64,000 nucleotides of DNA from a virus, in the IMG/VR virus record IMGVR_UViG_3300042908_001106, positions 1 through 64,000 of that record. One strand, written 5' to 3'. This document shows positions 9,401 through 18,079 of the stretch, one piece after another. A model generated the notes under the pieces. The model was not told the DNA's origin. It made no database searches and saw only the letters and a list, made by a program, of their open reading frames with translations. A program made the translations under genes and the position numbers. The stretch's first letter is position 1. The number at the start of each line of letters is the position of its first letter.

Positions 9401-12400
9401 GCTAGTCTTGATGAGCTTGAGGCTATGATAGATGCGATGTCAGAAGCTGCGTCAAGATTTCAAGGCATTGATTTAAAAGGTACTTATGATTTGACGGACG
9501 AAGAAATCGCCGCACTTCTATTATATACAAATGTAGGTCAATTTGACAATGTTTTAAATTCATATCTTCGAGAAGGTATTGATTCTCCTGTTGTTCAATC
9601 AGACGTAACAAGAGCGGAAGAGAACTACAAAAAATCTGAAACCATTAGACAAGTAGAAGGGGATGAGGTTAGTACATATAATGATATGCTTGCCAAGGTT
9701 CAACCTCGTTTTACAACGGAAGAATTTGAGAATAATAGAAGTGATTTTGAAAAACGAATAAATGTTTACATAGGAATGCTTGAAAAGGCGTTAAAAAAAC
9801 TGAATGTATTACAACCCAACGATCCTTTATATAGAGGTATTGGAGGTTGGGCGGAAAACTTTTCTTACAAGCCAGCATCAGAAAAAAAAGAAACATTTAG
9901 TGCGTTCACTTCATCGGGAACTGATGGCTATACTTTCTCTGGCCCGGTACAATTTGTCATTAAACCATCTGCAAAGAAAACATCCGACGTTACTGCATTT
10001 GCCCCTTCTGTGCTTGCAAGATCGTTGCCGGATAATTCGGCAGCTAGAGAGGCACTAACTACCCCAGAAACAAAGTATAGAATTGTGGGTGAAATTCCAG
10101 TTAGTCGTGATGATGTTGAGTTGTCAGTCCCCACGGATATTCAAGATTTTGATTATTTTGACAAGGCTTTAACGAGCTTTAAAGACAAGAAAACTAGAGA
10201 CGAAACATTTAGATCTGGAGTTACTGGAGAACAGATAGACGGGACTATCTATCTATTAGAAGAAATAGATCCGATCAATGAACTTGTTAGTGCAGTAGAT
10301 CCAATCGTAAAAAGGTACGAATCTGAAGCCCAGCAAATGGCTATAAAGCACGGAAAAATTATTGAAACAGTAGTTGAACAAATAGAGCAAATAAGTTCTT
10401 ACACCGAAAAGATTGATCTGCCAGTTATTCCACAACTACCAAACCCTGAATTGATTGAACAACCCCCAATTCCTTCGAGATTAAATTCAGGGTTAAAATC
10501 TTCTAGTGCGACCACAGACTATCTTTTTAAAGATATTGCCAAAATATTTAAAAAGTCGGCACTCGCTCAATTTGCAGGGATAACAGAATCTGTAAAGGGT
10601 GTTGATATTAATAGGATTATAGAGGAAGCCATTAGTAAGTTGGGAGACGTAGATCCCTCTTTGATTATAAAAGAGTTGGCAGAAAAAATAGGGAGCGAAG
10701 GGATTTTAGCTGGGGTTAGTGACTATAGAAAGTCTTCACTAAATAAACCACTAATGGATGATTCCGAAATGGAATATATAAAACTATATATTTCGGATTC
10801 AACAAAGGAATTTAATCAAAAAATAAAAGAGATAAAGAAAGAGATCGACTCCTTTGCGGACAGTCCCAACCTAAACCTTGAGGACATGAATGTAAAGCTG
10901 ATCATGGTTGATATGGCTATGGAAGATCTTGGTAATCAAATAGAAGGTTATGCAGATTCACTTGAAGAAATAGCTAGAGAAAAATATATTCCCATTGAGG
11001 AGATCAACGGGTTAAAAGCAAGAATTAACAACCTAAAAAACTCAAGGAAAAAATTAGAAGAATCTCGGCAAGCCATAGCAAAGCAACAGGATAATTTATA
11101 CAATTTACCTGGTAACGATGCAAAGGAAGAAACTAGAATCCCCCTCCCTGATTTTTCTGAAATTAAATTACCGGAAGCAATGTTAGTCCCGGCTTCTAGT
11201 CAAATGTTTGGAATTGGTGCGGGGTTAGCAGGGTTAGGTAGTTTAATGCCGGGTGGTTTAGGTATTGGCGGTGGCGCGGGGTTATCAGGGTTAGGTAGTT
11301 TAATGCCGGGTGGTTTAGGTATTGGCGGTGGCGCGGGGTTAATGGGTGGGGGTTTAATGGCTGGAGCCGGGGCTTTGGGTTTAGGTGGTTTAGCTATGGC
11401 TGGGGGGATATTTGCAGCAAGAAAAATGCGCTCCACGATGGAATCCGAATTTCCTGCTCTCGCTAAAATCCTTTATGCTGACATGAGCCAAATCCTTGAG
11501 TTTACGAAGAAAGGACTCCTCTACCCTTTCCAAAAAATAAAAGGCTTGGTATCAAGAAAGTCGTCAGTTCCTGATGTTGAAAAATCAATTAAAGGCGCTG
11601 ATGCTGCCATCTTGGGTATAGTTTCGTCGATAAAATCTTTCGATGATCTTGAAAAATTAAGAGATTCGTTTGGATTGTTTCAGGTAAATATTGACAACCT
11701 AATAACAGAATTAAATCTTAGTAATACAGAAAGAAAAGGTGATGTTGAAATTGCCAAACTAAACCTAGAGAGTGGTTTAGGCACTAAGGTGTCCGACGGG
11801 ACTGCAACACCATCGGATCTTGCAGCCTACGATGTGGGTAGAAGCAATATAGAAGATGTTGAGGCACAAGTGAGAGAAATAGAAATTCTCACAAATAGAT
11901 TAAACAATATAAAACAGTTGACATCTGAAATATTGAGCAAGGAATCGTTATCAGACGATGATAAGCAACTATTAAAGGGGTTTGGCGAAGAAGTAGAAGC
12001 AATTTATTTACAATTAGATGAGCCCTTGCCTAGCTCTCGATTCCTTGGTGATGTTGGCAAAATAGAGTCAAAAGGCTCTAGTTTATTCTCTAAATTAGGG
12101 ATTTCAATTAAAAACCTTTTTAAAAGTTTTGTATCATTTCAGGTTTTTGGCTTTCTCCAAAACCAATTACAAAACATATCCTCCCAAACTTTTGAGGTAA
12201 CAAAACGATTCACTGTATTAGAAAACACTATTAATTTCCTGTCTGGTGGCACAAGGGCAGGAGCCGAACAAATGCGGTTTTTAAGAAGTGAAATAAATCG
12301 CACATCATCAGCAATTGAACCCGCATTACAATCCTATAAAAAATTAGCAGCGTCAACCCGTAACACCCCAATGGAGGGGATGATTACTAACGAGGTGATG

Positions 12401-15400
12401 TCGGGGCTGATGCAAGCTGGGACGGTATTCGGACTAACAGGTGAGGAATTAGAGGGATCTATTCTCGCTATATCTCAGATAGCAGGGAAAGGGGTTGTTA
12501 GTCTTGAGGAATTACGGGGTCAATTAGCTGAAAGAATCCCCGGAGCGATGCAGATTGCAGCCCGGTCTATGAATATGACCGAACAGGAATTATATAAATT
12601 AATTTCAACAGGGACGCTATCAGCTACCGACTTTTTAACCAAGTTTGGCCCTCAATTAATGGCAGAAACGTCCGCAGGTGTGGCGGGTGCTTCTAACACG
12701 GCTCAAGCTGCGCTAACCCGATTAAATAACTCAATCACCGAAATTCAGGTGGCAGCAGGGAAAGAGTTTCAGGGGCCGTTGGTGTTAGGAATGAATGCTA
12801 TTACTTCTGCTATTCAATTGGTGACTAAATATGCAGGGCCATTCATTCAGATATTACAGGTAGCTGCGGGTGTAGCTTTAGCTTACGCGGCTCCGGCAAT
12901 GTGGGCATTTGTTCAAGGATTATGGCAGATACCTTTTGCGAGTGTTGCAGCAAGCATGGCAGTCAATGGATTGAAAGATACCATAATGACTTTGATAGTC
13001 CCAACCGCAGCCGCGTTTGTTGCCAATGTAGCAGCCATTTGGCTAGTGATAGAAGCTCTTAAAACATTGGGGACTGTTTGGGATGTATTCTTCTCTAAAA
13101 CAGACACCCAAACATGGTCTGAGTCTGTGTATAAAAATTTGCAAAAAGCCAGACAAGAGATTAAATATCTATGGAAAGAAATTGAGAAATCTAACAAAAA
13201 TAATTTACCTAAAAAACAGGGTGAAAAATATGAAACCGAATTTAGCTATTTAGACAAAGAACAGAGAGATAAGTTAAGTGCAATGAATTTCTTGGAAAGA
13301 TTTTCCTATTCATTTAGTGGGGAGAGTATGGAAGATCAGATCAAGATTCAAGATGCTTTAAAACAAACTATGAAAGACCAAAGAGATATTAAACAACTAC
13401 AACGGGACAGGGTCTCTGGTGCAATGAAAGAACTCAATAATTTTATTGACTCTGCGATAACTCAAGATAATATTAATGCGATCAAAGAATACAATGCTCA
13501 ACTTGAAAACCTACGTCAAAAAGCATCTATAACAACGAACCCAGAAGATCAAAGGAAGATTAAAGAACAAATTGAACAACTCAGAAAACTTAGAGATGGT
13601 TCCACAGTCCCTTTGGTTACAGGACTAAGGGAGGTTAATTCGGCAATTGAGAATCGGCAAAAACGAATTAAGGACACTAACAGTGACGAAAAACGAGAAG
13701 AATTAAGATTAGATTTAATTCAACTTCAGAAACTACAAGATAGACTTCAGGATATTGAACGCCAAACCGGAGCGCAAACAACCTTATCTGAATTAATGCA
13801 AGTCTTAGCTCGAATCAGAATCGAGATGGAGATGTTTAACCGTGTTGCTCAGGAAGTAGCAGATAAAGGGTTAAGAAGAATTGCGGAAATTGAACTAAAG
13901 GGGTTGAGAACTGATATTTTTGCTTCGGCTGATGCAGCTTTAAAACGGTCTGAAAATGCCCTCGAATTAGTTAGAAATAAAATCAATATTTCTGCCAATG
14001 CAATCAAAGAATTGAAAGCCCTTCTCAAAGATCCAATGATAGAGCAATACACGAAATTCTACGGTGATAAAAGTTTAGAACAGTTGCGAGTCGATTTAGA
14101 AGGGGTTGATGAAAAAGAGGTTGAACGACGCAAGACGTTAGAGGCTTTGATTTTATTGAGAGAGCAGGAATCAGGCTTAATTGCTCTACAGCGCGAACAA
14201 GCTGAATCAGTCTTGAATCTTGAAAAAGAACGCTCTCAGGCTGTTCTAAATCGCCTTGAGAGGTACAAAGCTAAAGCCCAAAACAAAGGGCAAATAGAAG
14301 AAGCCGGATTGTTAACCGCAATCACTAGAGGACAGTTGAAATGGGAGATCGGGTCAGAAAAAGTTGATCTTCTTAAAACAGGGATCTCACTGGCTGTAAT
14401 TCAACGCAATCAAAAAATAGCTGAAATTGAATTACAGACTGTTAAAAAATATTTTAAAGAAAAGAAAATTACAGCTGAAGATTTTGCTAACCGTCGCATG
14501 GAATTAGAATTACAGGTTGCTCAATTCATCCAACAGGTAGCAGAGCAGGAATTACAACTTAGACAACAGAAACAACAACTTCTTTTAGACCAATTAGACA
14601 GGGCTACTAATAAGATTAAACATCAAATTAAACTAGGGGAGTTAGCTGGACAAATTAATCAAAAAACGAGCCAGATCAGAAGAGAAATTATTGTTGACAC
14701 CAGAACCAGAACTGGGGAAGATACTCAAACCGACATCAATCGACAAACAGAAGATGAGACGTTAGCAGGTCAGCGCGAATCTAGTGTTTTATATAAAGCT
14801 GAATTACAGCGAAATTTGGCACTTCTCCAGTCTCACTATAGCAACAGAGAAATTAGTCAGAGAGATTACGAGGACAAATCCCGCGAGATTGAACAAGAAA
14901 TTGCCTCAACTAATATTCAACTCAAGGATTACGAATTACAAGAGCATCAACGGTTTAATCAACGAATTGTTGACGACAGAATGAAGTCTTATCAAAGAAT
15001 GGTTGAAGATTTTGAACGGACGGTTAAAACACAGGAGAATACCCTCCAACTTAGTGCTATTCGTCAAGAGCAAATTATTAGGCAACAACAGCTTAGACAA
15101 ATTGATTTAATTAGCAGTCAAAAGGCTGAACAACAGGCTGCGATAACACTAAACCAATTCCAAATCGAGCAAACTAAAAAACAACTTAAAGACACTCTCC
15201 AGCAGATTCAAGACGTTGCTCAACTACGGAAGAAAAATGCACTTACAGAGAGAGAAACCGAGGAACGGACGATAGATTTGACGATTAAAGCTGAACAATT
15301 AAAACTTGATTTAATCAATAAACAGATTGAGAAAAATCGTGAACTTAAAGACTTAAAAATCTTAGCACTTGATGATGAGTTGTCTCGAATTGATCTCATT

Positions 15401-16480
15401 TTCCAGCAACAGGAAATGGGATATTCCTACGGGTTAGAAAAACGCAAGCAAATAGTCGAGAGTTTAGACCGAGAAAAAACTGTGATGGAGGCTCAGGTCA
15501 AATTACAGCAATCCTTGTTTAAGGGTGAAGAACAGAGAAGACAAGCCGCGCTTGATCATTCTCGGAGTGCCGAGGATTTATTGGGGCGGTTGCCAGACTT
15601 GCAGAAACGGGCGGCGGATAATTCCATTAATTTTGCTGAATACAAAGGAACTCGTTACCTGATGGATCTAATTCGGAAAATGGCGGGCGCGGGGTCTGGC
15701 AGCACATTCTTATCCGAGTCTGATATTCGTGATTTGCGGACTAAACAGTTCAACCAATCAGCTTTAGAGGAAAAGAAACTTTTAGAGATGAAAACTCGGC
15801 AATTGGAGCAACAGCAAAAGATTCAAAATGCTCAAATGCAATTGCAAAAAGTGATCAACAAACTCACAGCCGAGAATGCCATTATGGAGGCGAGTATTAG
15901 CTTGAACAAGGCACGACAAGCCGAATTACAGGCTAAAATTGCACTGGAAAAAGCTAATGTCAATGGCGACCCAAGGGAGATTCAAAACGCACAACAGGCT
16001 TACGAATTGACCAAACAGGGGACTCAGTTAAGTCAACAACAGTTAGGGATTGCTGTTGATAAGTTGACGGTATCCAATCAGATTGCAGGGATTGATCAAC
16101 AGGCTTTGGCATCTGACCAGAATAATGAGCGATTCGCCCTGCAAGAAGCAAACCGGAAGGCGTTGCAGGACACGGCGCTAAGAGGCGGGGAATTGGCATC
16201 ACAGGGAGCGATAAACCCCGATCAGATAATCCAGGTAGAGGTAGATATGTCCTCTATCAAGTTTGATTTATCCCCTATTACCCCGATGGTAGATTTAACT
16301 TCTCAAATCAACACTAAACTGGACGCACTCCTTACTGCTATTACAGGACTGATAAATAAACCCACTGGCAATAATATAGAGAGCTTGACGGTGGTGTCCA
16401 GTGATCCAACTGGGGATAGTCGGCAAGTCATGGAGGAGATGACACGAGCCAAAAATATGTATTCTTGGGTTAGGGGTTAG
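6467..16480 (+). CDS. Giant tape-measure protein with embedded ADP-ribosyltransferase-like domain
   Basis: 3,337 residues, setting tail length and probably ejected with DNA. Residues 1-1000 are mostly helical coiled coil, with a short internal repeat near 60-115 (CVPLRFC / CIPLKFC). Residues about 1000-1210 resemble an ADP-ribosyltransferase: LTDEEIAALLLYT at 1009, LYRG with Arg1123, FSAFTSSG around 1144-1151, and AREALTTP with Glu1195. A Gly-rich segment follows at about 1580-1650, made of two 19-residue repeats. Residues about 1900-2150 match the conserved tape-measure N-domain (GQLAERIPGAMQ, LISTGTLSATDFL). Hydrophobic segments follow at about 2140-2220. Residues 2230-3200 are long Gln/Glu/Lys-rich coiled coil. 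It is translationally coupled to the lipoprotein gene. Confidence 0.95.
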   Translation: MTVIGAVEFEVSLSLKKFNQDINELIAKNNKLAIPISARLALDPNTVEKARKQFEGQFKTSKSLCVPLRFCDESISKAKAQLRREFKDFCIPLKFCKESIEKSQKSLAKSVQKYSISSTTTVIHRQEEGQRKESSKNSQTQKTNAQSTNQKAITDDSLKKVLEKTTLSTKTSFSEKLFSGAVVSFVAPVIQKAGQGVSQQLEMSLGQYIGDFETFFPKFFAELGKMGKTGVEQGAAILQGAWEDSAPTVIQNLLQSITKSFTEKRSTGTPIDAIIKGLKMDIEKYIKKAKESFLPDESTRKTVAASTRQKVDYVQAKKKESGALFLLQELEVIDKERKKYVEKYEGEIKSLRFFLKMAAKLEKASPDELKKLEAELNSLPEIQGNEDLAKTLSAFAKDKEAQTEKAIKYLADLEKSIQDLDESFYGVVDALADAPIPEKIKPTIEKIKGGKDEVQATQNTKSDLLQGVFQKRTKTESLNVALDSYSASLDESFLNDDISMIFQEDQGIKDALTSIAEGVADALASVKDVIQDFSLPDTENIKQAILKTNLDIRTSLSIAHVEVLEFQKKVLAEQLSALAYLAKPIRESGSKEELKKLRSQARQNNPTWFNQSVATISKQTSGVSVEASKMPILKQYDSVEGGVSYLPQTGDIAIQKNLMEALQNPTPENFDDIGKIVSAINLAIIEAVQHNFGDIKTSGDAVSTLNSANQDINVDELLQETVFDITSGVEKTIAEVIESTISKYPNEAKDAARELAIQKFGAAKKIEGTGQSSTTTKGIFLAKAQSSIGTGGIKVIQDKIQDTIKKRQRLIELTAKSYGVDSDVMSKMSAQIDQYTKSVVETYQVLAEQLAGFLPRLNNLTEQEIKDLMPQIEDINALASKNEGIFNIYVEKLNQEYAEKQKRAQIATPEAFNDALAQDDIANVMGIAKKYGSKDFSYDDFFPLLQYGKSQIEDIKKSPAGEVDAKVKKLAIGFRKPEASLDELEAMIDAMSEAASRFQGIDLKGTYDLTDEEIAALLLYTNVGQFDNVLNSYLREGIDSPVVQSDVTRAEENYKKSETIRQVEGDEVSTYNDMLAKVQPRFTTEEFENNRSDFEKRINVYIGMLEKALKKLNVLQPNDPLYRGIGGWAENFSYKPASEKKETFSAFTSSGTDGYTFSGPVQFVIKPSAKKTSDVTAFAPSVLARSLPDNSAAREALTTPETKYRIVGEIPVSRDDVELSVPTDIQDFDYFDKALTSFKDKKTRDETFRSGVTGEQIDGTIYLLEEIDPINELVSAVDPIVKRYESEAQQMAIKHGKIIETVVEQIEQISSYTEKIDLPVIPQLPNPELIEQPPIPSRLNSGLKSSSATTDYLFKDIAKIFKKSALAQFAGITESVKGVDINRIIEEAISKLGDVDPSLIIKELAEKIGSEGILAGVSDYRKSSLNKPLMDDSEMEYIKLYISDSTKEFNQKIKEIKKEIDSFADSPNLNLEDMNVKLIMVDMAMEDLGNQIEGYADSLEEIAREKYIPIEEINGLKARINNLKNSRKKLEESRQAIAKQQDNLYNLPGNDAKEETRIPLPDFSEIKLPEAMLVPASSQMFGIGAGLAGLGSLMPGGLGIGGGAGLSGLGSLMPGGLGIGGGAGLMGGGLMAGAGALGLGGLAMAGGIFAARKMRSTMESEFPALAKILYADMSQILEFTKKGLLYPFQKIKGLVSRKSSVPDVEKSIKGADAAILGIVSSIKSFDDLEKLRDSFGLFQVNIDNLITELNLSNTERKGDVEIAKLNLESGLGTKVSDGTATPSDLAAYDVGRSNIEDVEAQVREIEILTNRLNNIKQLTSEILSKESLSDDDKQLLKGFGEEVEAIYLQLDEPLPSSRFLGDVGKIESKGSSLFSKLGISIKNLFKSFVSFQVFGFLQNQLQNISSQTFEVTKRFTVLENTINFLSGGTRAGAEQMRFLRSEINRTSSAIEPALQSYKKLAASTRNTPMEGMITNEVMSGLMQAGTVFGLTGEELEGSILAISQIAGKGVVSLEELRGQLAERIPGAMQIAARSMNMTEQELYKLISTGTLSATDFLTKFGPQLMAETSAGVAGASNTAQAALTRLNNSITEIQVAAGKEFQGPLVLGMNAITSAIQLVTKYAGPFIQILQVAAGVALAYAAPAMWAFVQGLWQIPFASVAASMAVNGLKDTIMTLIVPTAAAFVANVAAIWLVIEALKTLGTVWDVFFSKTDTQTWSESVYKNLQKARQEIKYLWKEIEKSNKNNLPKKQGEKYETEFSYLDKEQRDKLSAMNFLERFSYSFSGESMEDQIKIQDALKQTMKDQRDIKQLQRDRVSGAMKELNNFIDSAITQDNINAIKEYNAQLENLRQKASITTNPEDQRKIKEQIEQLRKLRDGSTVPLVTGLREVNSAIENRQKRIKDTNSDEKREELRLDLIQLQKLQDRLQDIERQTGAQTTLSELMQVLARIRIEMEMFNRVAQEVADKGLRRIAEIELKGLRTDIFASADAALKRSENALELVRNKINISANAIKELKALLKDPMIEQYTKFYGDKSLEQLRVDLEGVDEKEVERRKTLEALILLREQESGLIALQREQAESVLNLEKERSQAVLNRLERYKAKAQNKGQIEEAGLLTAITRGQLKWEIGSEKVDLLKTGISLAVIQRNQKIAEIELQTVKKYFKEKKITAEDFANRRMELELQVAQFIQQVAEQELQLRQQKQQLLLDQLDRATNKIKHQIKLGELAGQINQKTSQIRREIIVDTRTRTGEDTQTDINRQTEDETLAGQRESSVLYKAELQRNLALLQSHYSNREISQRDYEDKSREIEQEIASTNIQLKDYELQEHQRFNQRIVDDRMKSYQRMVEDFERTVKTQENTLQLSAIRQEQIIRQQQLRQIDLISSQKAEQQAAITLNQFQIEQTKKQLKDTLQQIQDVAQLRKKNALTERETEERTIDLTIKAEQLKLDLINKQIEKNRELKDLKILALDDELSRIDLIFQQQEMGYSYGLEKRKQIVESLDREKTVMEAQVKLQQSLFKGEEQRRQAALDHSRSAEDLLGRLPDLQKRAADNSINFAEYKGTRYLMDLIRKMAGAGSGSTFLSESDIRDLRTKQFNQSALEEKKLLEMKTRQLEQQQKIQNAQMQLQKVINKLTAENAIMEASISLNKARQAELQAKIALEKANVNGDPREIQNAQQAYELTKQGTQLSQQQLGIAVDKLTVSNQIAGIDQQALASDQNNERFALQEANRKALQDTALRGGELASQGAINPDQIIQVEVDMSSIKFDLSPITPMVDLTSQINTKLDALLTAITGLINKPTGNNIESLTVVSSDPTGDSRQVMEEMTRAKNMYSWVRG
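11221..11334 (+). repeat. Two tandem 57-bp repeats inside the tape-measure gene
   Basis: Two back-to-back copies of a 57-base unit (11221-11277 and 11278-11334) differ at about one base and encode 19-residue Gly/Leu units ending in PGGLGIGGGAG. A third partial copy begins at 11335. Near identity at DNA level indicates a recent duplication. Confidence 0.9.
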
Positions 16481-16534
16481 GAAGTTTTAAACCCAAAAGA
16501 AAAAGCCAAAATCTATCATCAAGGTGAGGACTGA

Positions 16535-16744
16535 ATGCACATAAACTTTTATCCAGTATTGCTCGGCAGTGAAAACACAAAAGAGCCAGACTTTATATTT
16601 TTGGGTGATTATGGTATTTCTTTTTACCCCATAAATGGATGGTTGGGATTTAGTTTTGATGTTAAGCCAAATTCTCAATTCTGCCTTGATTGTTTCTGGT
16701 TCCGTATGTCTAAAAATTATGGTATGCGATCGCACAATCCCTAG
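16535..16744 (+). CDS. Small uncharacterised protein after the tape measure
   Basis: 69 residues, aromatic-rich (NFYPVLLG, FYPINGWLGFSFD). Chosen over the opposite-strand reading frame because of a good AAGGTGAGG ribosome site 5 bases before the ATG and a balanced composition. Same strand as the tape measure, 54 bases downstream, followed by a terminator. Function unknown. Confidence 0.6.
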   Translation: MHINFYPVLLGSENTKEPDFIFLGDYGISFYPINGWLGFSFDVKPNSQFCLDCFWFRMSKNYGMRSHNP

Positions 16745-16783
16745 CAATTCCGTTTAGACTGCGTTAACCAATCCAAAAAACTT

Positions 16784-16811
16784 AGGCACGGATTCAACCC
16801 CGCGCCTTTTT
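16784..16811 (+). terminator. Rho-independent terminator of the tape-measure operon
   Basis: Stem AGGCACGG / CCGCGCCT with one A-C mismatch, 7-8 base loop, then TTTTT. It lies between the convergent plus-strand tail operon and the minus-strand regulator genes. The opposite strand superficially resembles a tRNA T-arm but no tRNA surrounds it. Confidence 0.65.
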
Positions 16812-16825
16812 GATATCTAATTCGA

Positions 16826-17227
16826 CTATCTGATTAAATCCCCTACAACCCCGATCTGTTCCCTCTGGCAGTCTCTAAACCAATCTTCTAAGGCTGTGGA
16901 AACGATAGACTCAACAAACGCCACTGAGTGAGGCTTCCCCATTCTTGATGCTAAAGATATTAGGCGACTAAAATCGGGGAGTCCCAAGGTTTCAAAAATG
17001 ACTTGAGTTTCAATATCTCTAACTTTGATAATTTCCCCTCGATGCTTAAACCCCAATTCCTTTAGCGCAGTCAATGGATCAAGTTGTCTAAGTTCGGCGT
17101 ACCCGACAACAGAAATTGCTGATTCAATGGTGACTCGGTATTCTCTATCAGGGAGTCTAAAACCTTCACACTGGATAACGTGGCAAAACCGAATAGGAAA
17201 CTTTCTGGATTCTATGATGGGTTTCAT
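16826..17227 (-). CDS. Regulator-like protein, second of a tandem paralogous pair
   Basis: 133 residues from ATG 17227, which overlaps the stop of the upstream gene by one base (TAATG). The longer frame to 17281 is rejected because of that coupling. The N-terminal half carries FRLPDREYRVTIESA, matching YLFPDGEKRIGIGGA of the upstream gene; the shared pattern is aromatic-x-x-PD-x-E-x-R-(V/I). The C-terminal half is helical. The shared domain resembles one I know from cyanobacterial antirepressor-type proteins, but I cannot name a family with confidence. Confidence 0.7.
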   Translation of the reverse strand: MKPIIESRKFPIRFCHVIQCEGFRLPDREYRVTIESAISVVGYAELRQLDPLTALKELGFKHRGEIIKVRDIETQVIFETLGLPDFSRLISLASRMGKPHSVAFVESIVSTALEDWFRDCQREQIGVVGDLIR

Positions 17228-17763
17228 TAGTTCAACCCTCCCTCTAACAAAAATTGCTCTTGTTCCACAATCACGCTCCAATCGTCATAGTTGGCATTTA
17301 AGGCATCCTGGAGATCTTCTGTAGTCCATTTCGTATAGTGGACAATTTTCTCCAGTAGGAAATCTACGGATTTATTGTCGAACAACTTGTCTACAATTAC
17401 GTCTAACCCAGTTTCAGCAAAAGCAGCTAACAGGACAATTGAACTCTGATTTTTGTTTACTACAGCGTCCCATGTGATTACTTTTGTAAAGTCTCTGGTT
17501 GAGATAGTCTTACTTCGTGTCGCACCTCTATCATTTTTTATCTCGGTTTCCTCTAGGCGACCTGTGTAACCTATATCCCATAAGCCATTGAGCGTTTTAG
17601 TACCCTTTTTAGCCGACTTGCTCAAATACTCTTTATTCCGTCCGATAGCAATACTCGCCCCACCTATTCCGATCCGTTTCTCTCCATCTGGGAATAGGTA
17701 GCAATCAATAATTTTATCCCCTAGATTCAATTCTGCACGGATTGATCTTACAATATCTGACAT
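17227..17763 (-). CDS. Regulator-like protein under a structured leader
   Basis: 178 residues. An N-terminal domain contains the PDGE-x-R pattern shared with the next gene, a basic middle (KSAKKGTKTLN), then a helical region with SIVLLAAFAETGLD. It may be an antirepressor-like or DNA-binding protein. Its leader contains hairpin copy 1 about 35 bases before the start codon and a TATAAT -10 box further upstream. The same arrangement precedes the antirepressor at 32297, which suggests shared regulation. Confidence 0.65.
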   Translation of the reverse strand: MSDIVRSIRAELNLGDKIIDCYLFPDGEKRIGIGGASIAIGRNKEYLSKSAKKGTKTLNGLWDIGYTGRLEETEIKNDRGATRSKTISTRDFTKVITWDAVVNKNQSSIVLLAAFAETGLDVIVDKLFDNKSVDFLLEKIVHYTKWTTEDLQDALNANYDDWSVIVEQEQFLLEGGLN

Positions 17764-17797
17764 GGTGAACCGTCTCCTTAGAAGTTTTGGTTTACTA

Positions 17798-17825
17798 CCC
17801 CTGGGTGTTTACGCACCGCGAGGGG
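17798..17825 (-). promoter_or_regulatory. Structured leader element, copy 1
   Basis: Read on the minus strand: outer stem CCCCT/AGGGG, asymmetric internal loop CGC/C, inner stem GGTG/CACC, 6-base loop CGTAAA, followed by AGTAAACC. Copies at 18027 and 32241 keep this architecture with changed but complementary stem bases. It sits in the 5' leader of the gene starting at 17763. Confidence 0.75.
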
Positions 17826-18026
17826 TTTTGTTATTATTAATTATATCATTTTTTATTAAGTTGTAGTATAGAACATACAATTTAATAAAAACAATTTACA
17901 TCCGCCGTTTAGTCTCCACCATAATCCGATCAAGAGTTTTAACAATTTCGTTTAGGTTTCGTTAACTGGTCTAAAAACTTGATATAATAGATCGTAGTGG
18001 GTTACTTCGTAAAACGTGGATCTACG
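17826..18026. other. Intergenic region with promoter and duplicated segment
   Basis: AT-rich, no long reading frame. Holds a minus-strand TGATATAAT -10 box about 20 bases before hairpin copy 1, a plus-strand TTGATATAAT near 17980, and the first copy of the 31-base repeat (17902-17932). A plus-strand transcript from the second -10 box would end at hairpin copy 2. Confidence 0.5.
17902..17932 (-). repeat. 31-bp repeat, copy A, with 8-codon mini-ORF
   Basis: Matches copy B (18080-18111) at about 29 of 31 positions. On the minus strand each copy contains an ATG-initiated 8-codon frame, MVETKRRM here, ended by TAA just beyond the repeat. Confidence 0.8.
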
Positions 18027-18056
18027 GCTCCTGGGTGTTTACGCACCACGAGGAGC
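18027..18056 (-). promoter_or_regulatory. Structured leader element, copy 2
   Basis: Minus-strand outer stem GCTCCT/AGGAGC, internal loop CGT/C, inner stem GGTG/CACC, loop CGTAAA, followed by CGTAGATCC. No gene start follows closely, so it may be a relic of a duplicated leader. On the plus strand it is followed by AATTTTATTT and could end a short RNA. Confidence 0.7.
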
Positions 18057-18079
18057 AATTTTATTTAACAACCCTATAG

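Noticed and set aside
11200-11436. Minus-strand Pro-rich 78-codon frame
   Set aside because: Complement of the Gly-rich repeats of the tape-measure gene; an artefact of low complexity.
16487-16747. Minus-strand 86-codon frame
   Set aside because: Overlaps the plus-strand frame at 16535, which has a strong ribosome site and better composition.
16784-16811. Minus-strand sequence resembling a tRNA T-arm (GGGGTTGAATCC), possible tRNA fragment or att site
   Set aside because: No acceptor, D or anticodon arms are found around it; the plus strand forms a good terminator after the tape-measure operon, which explains the stem.
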